Shown: positions 7,581 to 13,201 of the stretch, piece after piece | How positions within the stretch are numbered: the first letter of the stretch is position 1 | Layout: each line of letters opens with the position of its first letter | Assembly (NCBI GenBank): GCA_031253365.1 | Contig: JAIRWE010000155.1 | Coordinates: 1-17,384 of the forward strand | From: Oscillospiraceae bacterium | Lineage (GTDB): Bacteria > Bacillota > Clostridia > Oscillospirales > Ruminococcaceae | Reading direction: 5' to 3' | Length of the DNA: 17,384 nt | Notes under the pieces: model-generated | Database searches by the model: none | What the model was told of the DNA's origin: nothing | What the model saw: the letters and a program-made list of their open reading frames with translations, nothing else | Translations under genes and position numbers: made by a program

Positions 7581-8981
7581 TCCGCCCCGCTCCCCGAACC
7601 CGCCGACACGTCCGACATTACGAACGCGTCCGAACTCGCCGACCCGCCCGACCCCGCGAACCCGGCGCTGTCCTCGGTCGCCGAAAGGCTGTCCGCTCTG
7701 GAACCCTACGAAACGCGCTCCGAAGTCATCGATTATTACTTCCCCGAAGAAGGCGGATTGAGCGAGTTTGTCCCCGCCGATTACGGGCGGCTGTACCCCT
7801 TCCCCGCCTGTACCACTTTCTCAAATTACGATTCTTACGGCATATCGTCTACGGGGCTTATGACCGCCGACGGGAAAATCGTGGTTGACGGCATATACAG
7901 CGGCGCGCGTTTTTACGACGCGGACGACGGCTATTATATCCTGCAAACGGCTTTATCGCCCGAACGCGTCGGCATTTCCGATTACGCCACGGAAGATACC
8001 GTTATTACCGCCGACGGGAAATATACGGCGGGTCCGTACTACGCTTCGGAAGTCAGATTCGCGGGGGATTATCTCATCACGGTAAGGGAGCCGCGCGACG
8101 ATAACAGGTCTTTTATCCGCTATATAGACATAAGAAGCGGCGACGTCGTTTCCTCCGGGGAATACGAGAACTTTTACGCCGGCGGCGGCGTCGGCGGCGT
8201 TTATTACAGAAGTTTGGACGGCGGCGACGATATAAGCACACTTCCGGAAGGCGCCGAGGTTGAGCTGTTACCCGACGGAAGACTCGGCGTATACGTCAAG
8301 TACAACCCCGAGACGCACCCGCAAATGCAGCTGAATATGTGGAACGGGGATTGTTATGTCGTCTGCGAGCTGAGCGAGGACATCTTTGTAAGGGCGGGCG
8401 ACGACGCAGTCGCGATTACGGATAAGAGCGGGGAGCTTTATTGGCGGAGCGGCGCGTCCGTTTATATAAACGGTCACTTCCTGGCGGTTGACAACGAGGT
8501 TTTCGACCTTGAAATGAACGCGCTGCCGGGCTTTGATTGGTTTGTAAAATTAACCGACAGCCTGTACGCTTTCCGGTCAGGCGAAAGCAAATCCGAAGTC
8601 CGCGACATTAAAACCGGGAAAAGCGTTTTCACGTCCTCGCCTTATCTTGATATAATCATGGTTGCGCCCGACAGATTCCTTGCGGAAGGCGTCGTATACG
8701 ACATGGACGGGAACAGCGAGCGCGTATTCCCCGAGAACGCGGCGTATTACAGAGCGGACGGCGGCGATTTGTTTATTGTCAGTATTTATGACGAAAAAAA
8801 CCCCACGGTTCTGTCGGGGCTGTATACCGCGACGGGGGAAGAAGTCCTCCCGATAAAGTACAAGGCTTTATATTCCTTGGGCGACGGGCTGTACAGCGTT
8901 TCAATCGACGACTACATGGGCGTTATTAACGAAAAAGTGGAATGGCTCGTCAAAATCGATATGCTTAAATTCAAAGATTAA
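7521..8981 (+). CDS. Lipoprotein with WG-repeat-like C-terminus (paralogue B)
   Basis: A 486-residue tandem paralogue of the preceding lipoprotein, with the same layout: signal peptide MKKFFTCICVCAVLSASC, Pro/Asp/Ala spacer, then the Asp/Gly/Tyr-rich body. Long blocks match the first copy, for example RLSALEPYETRSE, YFPEEGGLSEFVPADYGRLY, AEVELLPDGRLGVY and the GVINEK...WLVKIDMLKF end. Differences cluster around residues 95-190 and 375-400, suggesting variable surface loops. In the terminal repeat GEW has become VEW. GAAAGGA at 7508-7514 is the ribosome site and overlaps the end of the previous gene. The function of the family is not known to me; a cell-surface binding or sensing role is a guess. 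Confidence 0.8.
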   Translation: MKKFFTCICVCAVLSASCGKSAPLPEPADTSDITNASELADPPDPANPALSSVAERLSALEPYETRSEVIDYYFPEEGGLSEFVPADYGRLYPFPACTTFSNYDSYGISSTGLMTADGKIVVDGIYSGARFYDADDGYYILQTALSPERVGISDYATEDTVITADGKYTAGPYYASEVRFAGDYLITVREPRDDNRSFIRYIDIRSGDVVSSGEYENFYAGGGVGGVYYRSLDGGDDISTLPEGAEVELLPDGRLGVYVKYNPETHPQMQLNMWNGDCYVVCELSEDIFVRAGDDAVAITDKSGELYWRSGASVYINGHFLAVDNEVFDLEMNALPGFDWFVKLTDSLYAFRSGESKSEVRDIKTGKSVFTSSPYLDIIMVAPDRFLAEGVVYDMDGNSERVFPENAAYYRADGGDLFIVSIYDEKNPTVLSGLYTATGEEVLPIKYKALYSLGDGLYSVSIDDYMGVINEKVEWLVKIDMLKFKD

Positions 8982-9003
8982 AGGCAACAAGAAAGGAGTT
9001 CAC

Positions 9004-9063
9004 ATGAAAAAATTTTTTACCTGTATCTGCGTTTGCGCGGTTTTGTCGGCTTCCTGCGGGAAA
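9004..9063 (+). repeat. 60-bp leader repeat, copy 2 (signal-peptide coding)
   Basis: Identical to 7521-7580 base for base, including wobble positions, then diverging at once (AAAGCC against AAATCC). Downstream the two proteins are unrelated, so the shared piece is a leader module and not a whole-gene duplication. Confidence 0.95.
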
Positions 9064-9981
9064 GCCGCGCCGCCCCCCGAAGAATCGACCGCGCCGCCCG
9101 CTTCGGAATCAACGACCGCGCCGCCCGCTTCGGAATCGACGACCGCGCCGCCCGCTTCCTCCGGGGAAGGCACCCCCGGGCTGCCGTCGCTCACCGAGGA
9201 AACACTGCCGCGTATCGACGGTTCCACCGCCACAATTCCGCTGGGCGAGGCGCTTGTCGCGCTTTTGCTTGACATTCCCAGGAGCGAGGCGGCAAAGCTG
9301 ATTAATTTCAGCGGGACGAACAGTTCCTACACCTATCTTGCGGATGGAATAAGAGACCTGTTAATATCCTACGAGCCGCCCGACGAAGCGTTAAGGTATA
9401 AGGAAGAGGCGGAATTTGAGTGGGATTTGGCGCCCATAGGCAGGGACGCCCTCGTGTTCATCGTGAACGATTCCAACCCCGTTGAAAACATAACGGGCGA
9501 GCAGGCGCGCGAAATCTATACCGGCGAAATCACCAACTGGAAGGAGCTGGGCGGCGCCGACGTTGAAATCGAACCTTTCCAGCGCAACGAAACGTCCGGG
9601 AGCCAGACGCTGTTCATAAAACTCGTAATGCGCGACGTCGCCCCGATGACGCCCGACAAGCGGTACGTTCAAGCGGGAATGGCGGGGTTGATTGAGTCGG
9701 TCGCCTCCTTCAACGGAACGGGAGCCGCCATAGGCTATTCGGTGTATTATTACGCCCAAAACATGAACCCCGCCGACGGGCTGAAATTCCTCGGCATCGA
9801 CGGCGTTTACCCCACGCGTGAAACCGTTCGCGACGGCTCGTACCCCTACGTGAACGACTTTTACGCCTGCGTTTCCTCCGCCGCCGAAGCCGACAGCGTT
9901 CAGCGGAAAATATTCGACTGGCTGCAAACCGACGAAGGCAGGCTGTTAATCGAAAACGAGGGGTACGTGAGCGTCGGTTAA
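9004..9981 (+). CDS. PstS-like phosphate/anion-binding lipoprotein
   Basis: A 325-residue exported substrate-binding protein of the PstS/PBP-like type. The signal peptide matches paralogue B and ends at C18. Residues 21-59 are a repeated Ser/Thr/Ala/Pro spacer. The binding domain shows PRIDGSTATIPL (69-80), typical of the first anion-binding loop, ITGEQAREIYTGEITNWKEL (153-172), and RNETSGSQ (194-201), resembling the second anion-binding loop. Phosphate is the likeliest ligand by family, but other anions are possible. No pstCAB or phoU is nearby, so it may act as a sensor or scavenger and not as part of a local transporter. GAAAGGAG precedes ATG 9004. It is the last gene of the plus-strand unit. 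Confidence 0.82.
   Translation: MKKFFTCICVCAVLSASCGKAAPPPEESTAPPASESTTAPPASESTTAPPASSGEGTPGLPSLTEETLPRIDGSTATIPLGEALVALLLDIPRSEAAKLINFSGTNSSYTYLADGIRDLLISYEPPDEALRYKEEAEFEWDLAPIGRDALVFIVNDSNPVENITGEQAREIYTGEITNWKELGGADVEIEPFQRNETSGSQTLFIKLVMRDVAPMTPDKRYVQAGMAGLIESVASFNGTGAAIGYSVYYYAQNMNPADGLKFLGIDGVYPTRETVRDGSYPYVNDFYACVSSAAEADSVQRKIFDWLQTDEGRLLIENEGYVSVG
9082..9159 (+). repeat. 24/27-bp tandem repeat coding a Ser-Thr-Ala-Pro spacer
   Basis: Three units, at 9082-9105 (24 bp), 9106-9132 and 9133-9159 (27 bp each), encode E-S-T-(T)-A-P-P-A-S. Units two and three differ at only two bases. This is a length-variable cell-wall spacer between lipid anchor and binding domain. Confidence 0.9.
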
Positions 9982-9984
9982 GAA

Positions 9985-10018
9985 AAGGAATATCCCCCCG
10001 TAACGGGGGGATTTCCTT
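9985..10018. terminator. Bidirectional intrinsic terminator between convergent genes
   Basis: A GC-rich stem, CCCCCCG (9994-10000) with CGGGGGG (10004-10010), closes a TAA loop. A/T-rich flanks extend it to about 15 pairs with one bulged T at 9991. On the minus strand it is followed by CCTTTTCTT, on the plus strand by a weaker TTCCTT. It lies between the PstS-like gene and the flagellin stop and probably serves both. Confidence 0.8.
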
Positions 10019-10046
10019 CACCTTGCGTTGTTCAATCCTACCTAAA

Positions 10047-12143
10047 CTATCTGAGTAACTGCAAGATTGCCTGCGGCGCCTGGTTCGCCTGCGCCAGCAT
10101 TGCCTGAGCGGCTTGCTGTAAAATGCTGTATTTCGTGTATTCAACCATTTCGGTCGCCATGTCGGTATCGCGGATTTGCGCTTCCGCCGCCGTGATATTC
10201 TCCGTCGTTACCGTCAAGCTGCTGATCGTATGCTCGAGCCTGTTCTGCATTGCGCCGAGCGAGGCGCGCTGCCGTGATACCCGCGCAATCGCGTCGCCTA
10301 TCCTGTCCATGGAATCCCGCGCGGTGGCGACCGTCGCGACGTTGATTGTCGCTATTCCGATTGAAGCCGAGTCCATCGCGTCCACGTTGAGCGTCACTCG
10401 CTGTTCCGTGGCGTTGTTCGCCCCAATCTGGAAGGTCAGCCCCTCTCCCGAACCGAGCTCCTTGTCCGCGCCTACGCCCGCGCCGGCAGCCATCGTGAAC
10501 CCCGTCCCGAGGACGTAGTATCTCATTTCGGTGTCATCAACAACCGTTGTGGTAATGTCGCCCCATCCCGCGTACACGCCCGCCGTCGCGTCTACCGCCG
10601 CGGTTACCGCGTCAAGCACGCCGGTGCTGTTCAAAGACAGCCAGTCCAATTCATTCTCAACCAACCAATCCATCACATCGTTGTAATACTTGTTCGCAAT
10701 CATCGACGCGATATGGTCGATGTCGGTATTTTTTATTCCCGCCACATCGGTCGCTGCGGCAATCGCCGCGCTGATTAACGCCGCTCTGGTCGTCCCGCCT
10801 TTGGTGTCCATGAGCAACGTCGATACCGCTTGTGCCACGGTCGTTACCAAATCGTCCAACTCGGTTTGGTCCAAATTCTCGAAGTCGTAGCTGTTTATCG
10901 CCAGCGCCACCTTCGTGTTGGCTTTGAACACGATGTCCCCGTCCGGTCCGTCCGTCGCGCCGTTCGAGCCTAACTCCACCTTATAGTCCAGACCCGCCTT
11001 CGCCAAAATCTTTTCGATGTCGCCCGCGTTGTACTCTACGCCGGTAGCCAAATGCAGGATATACTCGCCGTTTTTAATCCCCAGCGTTTCGTCGTTGAAA
11101 TTGACCTTCTCAACCCATTCCGCGCCCTTCGCCACGTCCGTCAGCAGCGAGATGTTGCGCACGTCCACGCCGTAGTTGTTCGCGATAATCCGCATGGTAT
11201 CCGCGTATTTCTCGGTCGAACCGGAAGCGCCCACAAGGTACTTATCAAGGTTGCCGATTGTCGCGGCGTCGTTCAAGCTCGGCGAGCTTGCCGCCAGTTT
11301 GCTGGTCTTCGTGGTGAAAAGCGCCTCGTCGCTGAACGCGAACACGCCGTATCTAAGGGTCAGGGTAAGCTCCGCGGGGATGTATTGCTGGTCCGTGTCC
11401 TTAAACTGCACCGCGCCCTTAATCAGGTCGTTGATTTGCCCCTGCGAGTAGCTTTGCCCCTTCGTCAGGTTCAAGGTCAGGGTTTTGCCGTCCTCGCTCC
11501 ACTCCGCGTTCTCACCGCCCAAGCCCGACGCGCCGTCCTTTATCCAAAGGGAAACGCCGGTGATGTTCGAGGTGATAATTGCTCCTTCAAGGGTAAGGTT
11601 CGCGCCGTTCAGGTCGCCTTCCGGAAGGTAGCCCGGGTCGCCCGCGCTCAACAGGTTGGTGAGGTAAATGGCGTACCGCGGTCCGTAAGAGGTGCTGGTG
11701 GCGGTCATTCCGCTCAGCGAACCGTCGAGCAGTTTGATTCCGTTGAAATCGGTCGCTTTGGCGATACGGTCGATTTCGTTCTTGATTTCCTCAATCTCCA
11801 TCTGCATATAGTCGCGTTCTTCGTTCGAGTAGGTGTCGTTGCCCGCCAGAACAGCCAGTTCCTTTAATCTCTTGAGCATTCCGTGGGTTTCGTCGAGGGC
11901 GCCTTCCGCCGTTTGAATGAGGCTGATACCGTCGTTCGCGTTGCGGATTGCGGCGCTTAAACCCTTAATCTGCGCGCGCATTTTCTCAGAAATCGCGAGC
12001 CCCGCCGCGTCGTCCGCCGCCCTGTTGATACGGAAGCCCGAGGACAGCTTTTCCGTCGCCTTCTTTGTTCCCAGAACATTGACCGCCAATTTGTTATTGG
12101 CATTGATAGCGTTTAGGTTGTGTTGAACAATCATTCCTGCCAT
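10047..12143 (-). CDS. Flagellin with large variable domain
   Basis: A 698-residue flagellin, the filament subunit exported by the flagellar type III system. The N-terminal D0/D1 region has MIVQHNLNAINANN (4-17), EKLSSGFRINRAADDAAGLA (31-50) and LKRLKELAV (90-98). The C-terminal D1/D0 region has RLEHTISSL, AAEAQIRDTDMATEM and the terminal ILQLLR. The middle, roughly residues 150-600, is a variable, outward-facing insert, making this protein far longer than a minimal flagellin of about 270 residues. No cysteine is present, as usual for flagellins. ATG 12143 has AAGGAGG eight bases upstream; the internal M4 would be too far away. No other flagellar gene is in the window. A dedicated promoter and structured leader precede it, and it converges on the plus-strand unit. 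Confidence 0.95.
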   Translation of the reverse strand: MAGMIVQHNLNAINANNKLAVNVLGTKKATEKLSSGFRINRAADDAAGLAISEKMRAQIKGLSAAIRNANDGISLIQTAEGALDETHGMLKRLKELAVLAGNDTYSNEERDYMQMEIEEIKNEIDRIAKATDFNGIKLLDGSLSGMTATSTSYGPRYAIYLTNLLSAGDPGYLPEGDLNGANLTLEGAIITSNITGVSLWIKDGASGLGGENAEWSEDGKTLTLNLTKGQSYSQGQINDLIKGAVQFKDTDQQYIPAELTLTLRYGVFAFSDEALFTTKTSKLAASSPSLNDAATIGNLDKYLVGASGSTEKYADTMRIIANNYGVDVRNISLLTDVAKGAEWVEKVNFNDETLGIKNGEYILHLATGVEYNAGDIEKILAKAGLDYKVELGSNGATDGPDGDIVFKANTKVALAINSYDFENLDQTELDDLVTTVAQAVSTLLMDTKGGTTRAALISAAIAAATDVAGIKNTDIDHIASMIANKYYNDVMDWLVENELDWLSLNSTGVLDAVTAAVDATAGVYAGWGDITTTVVDDTEMRYYVLGTGFTMAAGAGVGADKELGSGEGLTFQIGANNATEQRVTLNVDAMDSASIGIATINVATVATARDSMDRIGDAIARVSRQRASLGAMQNRLEHTISSLTVTTENITAAEAQIRDTDMATEMVEYTKYSILQQAAQAMLAQANQAPQAILQLLR

Positions 12144-12150
12144 GGTGTTT

Positions 12151-12162
12151 TCCTCCTTGTAC
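12151..12162 (-). promoter_or_regulatory. Flagellin Shine-Dalgarno overlapping a CsrA-like site
   Basis: The minus-strand sequence GTACAAGGAGGA is the flagellin ribosome site. It matches 10 of 12 positions of the CsrA SELEX consensus RUACARGGAUGU. Binding here would block ribosomes, as CsrA does on B. subtilis hag. CsrA itself is not encoded in the window. Confidence 0.5.
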
Positions 12163-12167
12163 TTTCC

Positions 12168-12189
12168 CCTCCGGCGTCCCTGCCGAAGG
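12168..12189 (-). promoter_or_regulatory. Leader hairpin with GGA in the loop (candidate second CsrA site)
   Basis: Read on the minus strand, CCTTCGGC pairs with GCCGGAGG (8 pairs, one G-U) around the loop AGGGAC. A GGA exposed in a hairpin loop is the preferred CsrA target. It lies just upstream of the SD-overlapping site. Confidence 0.45.
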
Positions 12190-12203
12190 TGTTTGTTACT
12201 TAC

Positions 12204-12226
12204 CGGAAGTTAGGTGAAAACTTCCG
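12204..12226 (-). promoter_or_regulatory. Perfect dyad in flagellin 5' leader
   Basis: CGGAAGTT (12204-12211) and AACTTCCG (12219-12226) form a perfect 8-bp inverted repeat with a 7-base loop. It sits between the predicted transcription start (near 12249) and the GGA hairpin. It may stabilise the mRNA 5' end or be an operator. No T-run follows, so it is not a terminator. Confidence 0.6.
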
Positions 12227-12255
12227 AAAGGTCTTTGTCGACCCTCACAAACATT

Positions 12256-12283
12256 ATATCGGTTAAATTTTCGGGAAACTTTA
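12256..12283 (-). promoter_or_regulatory. Sigma-28/SigD-type flagellin promoter
   Basis: On the minus strand TAAA (12283-12280) is followed after 17 bases by CCGATAT (12262-12256), the SigD -10 consensus. The spacing is at the long end (usually 14-16). A TATAAT overlaps the -10 by one register but has no sigma-A -35 partner. The leader would be about 106 bases. Confidence 0.65.
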
Positions 12284-12321
12284 GCGGTTCGCCGAAAATT
12301 TTAACAAGGAGGAGGAACCGC
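12284..12321. repeat. Inverted repeat abutting the flagellin -35 box
   Basis: GCGGTTC (12284-12290) and GAACCGC (12315-12321) form a perfect 7-bp dyad around 24 bases, starting one base upstream of the sigma-28 -35 box and ending a few bases after the HAD stop codon. It could be a protein-binding site or a weak stem at the operon end. No T-tract follows on the minus strand. Confidence 0.5.
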
Positions 12322-12325
12322 CGCG

Positions 12326-13201
12326 TCACGCCAGCTCGCTTTGTTCCTGCAAAAACGACAGGAATCTGTTCACGCCGCCGCCCAGCTTTTTGACCTGCCG
12401 TGGGCGTTTTCCCTGCGCGTCCGACACGTCAAAGAAGTCGCAGTTAAAGGTTTTGTCGGTTATCATAAACGCGTCGCTCCCGAAAATCCCTTTCCCCATT
12501 TCAAGGTATTCGTCGCCCCAAAAGCAGCAGTCGGCGGCGTCCACGCCGCGTTCGCCCTCCAAGTGTTCCATGATAACGTCCACGTTGTCCGACTTTGTTC
12601 CCAGCCCTATTTCCAAAAACTTGGCGTCGGTGGTCGGCTTGACCGCCAGTTCGTTTTGCTCCCCGATAAAGACGGCAAGGTCGAACAAACCCTTTATTCC
12701 CGAAAAATACCCGTGCTTCCTCAAGCGCGCGTTGAGCAAATCCAATTCCCCGCCGCTGAAATAAAGGCGGTCGCCCCGTTTTATGCCCGGTTCCAAGTCG
12801 ATTTTGCAATAATTGTCGCGGCTGAACACAATGTCGGTGTTGTAACCGTATTGCTCGAACATATGCTCGTGCAGCTGAAAACAGGTTCTGTGCAAAGCCG
12901 ACAGCGTCCTTTTGTCGGGCAAAATCCCGTCCATGGCGACGACGTCGCCTTTTTCGTCGTAGTTGTAATTGTTCGCGCCCCGCCCCAGCCCGAGATAAAG
13001 GTTCGCGCGGAGCGGCGGCGGAAAGCTTTCCGCCAGTTTGCCGCCCGCTATGTTCATGTAACTCGTGCCGCTGATAACCGCGAGTTTGACGCCTTTCATC
13101 AGGAGCGGGAACATCGCCCCGATTACCTCGTTGGCGGGCTGCGCGCGGGACAGCACGGCGGTGCCGTCCCAGTCAAAGAAAATCACTTCGTATTTTCGCA
13201 T
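12326..13201 (-). CDS. HAD-superfamily phosphatase/phosphomutase-like protein
   Basis: A 291-residue cytosolic HAD-fold protein. Motif I is FFDWDGT (D10 nucleophile, D12 acid/base), motif II is VISGTS (S44), and motif IV is WGDEYLEMGKG (D230, E231). The large middle part (about 85-200) looks like a C2-type cap, as in Cof/HAD-IIB sugar phosphatases. Being last in the operon after a GH65 enzyme, it probably acts on the sugar phosphate released there, taking the place usually held by a beta-phosphoglucomutase (a differently capped HAD). Phosphatase or mutase activity cannot be told from sequence. ATG 13201 is chosen because GGAGGAG lies eight bases upstream; the in-frame GTG at 13210 overlaps that site. 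It overlaps the GH65 end by 19 bases. Confidence 0.8.
   Translation of the reverse strand: MRKYEVIFFDWDGTAVLSRAQPANEVIGAMFPLLMKGVKLAVISGTSYMNIAGGKLAESFPPPLRANLYLGLGRGANNYNYDEKGDVVAMDGILPDKRTLSALHRTCFQLHEHMFEQYGYNTDIVFSRDNYCKIDLEPGIKRGDRLYFSGGELDLLNARLRKHGYFSGIKGLFDLAVFIGEQNELAVKPTTDAKFLEIGLGTKSDNVDVIMEHLEGERGVDAADCCFWGDEYLEMGKGIFGSDAFMITDKTFNCDFFDVSDAQGKRPRQVKKLGGGVNRFLSFLQEQSELA

Noticed and set aside
6057..9981. Mobile element or phage cargo signs around the lipoprotein array
   Set aside because: No transposase, integrase, terminal inverted repeats or target duplication was seen; tandem duplication and leader recombination explain the pattern.
11052..11867. Plus-strand open frame of 271 codons within the flagellin gene
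   Set aside because: Lies opposite the flagellin variable domain; the sense frame is continuous from D0 to D0, and the antisense product has no domain.
12284..12321. Dyad as an intrinsic terminator for the HAD operon
   Set aside because: The loop is long (24 bases) and no T-run follows on the minus strand, so read-through into the flagellin region remains possible.
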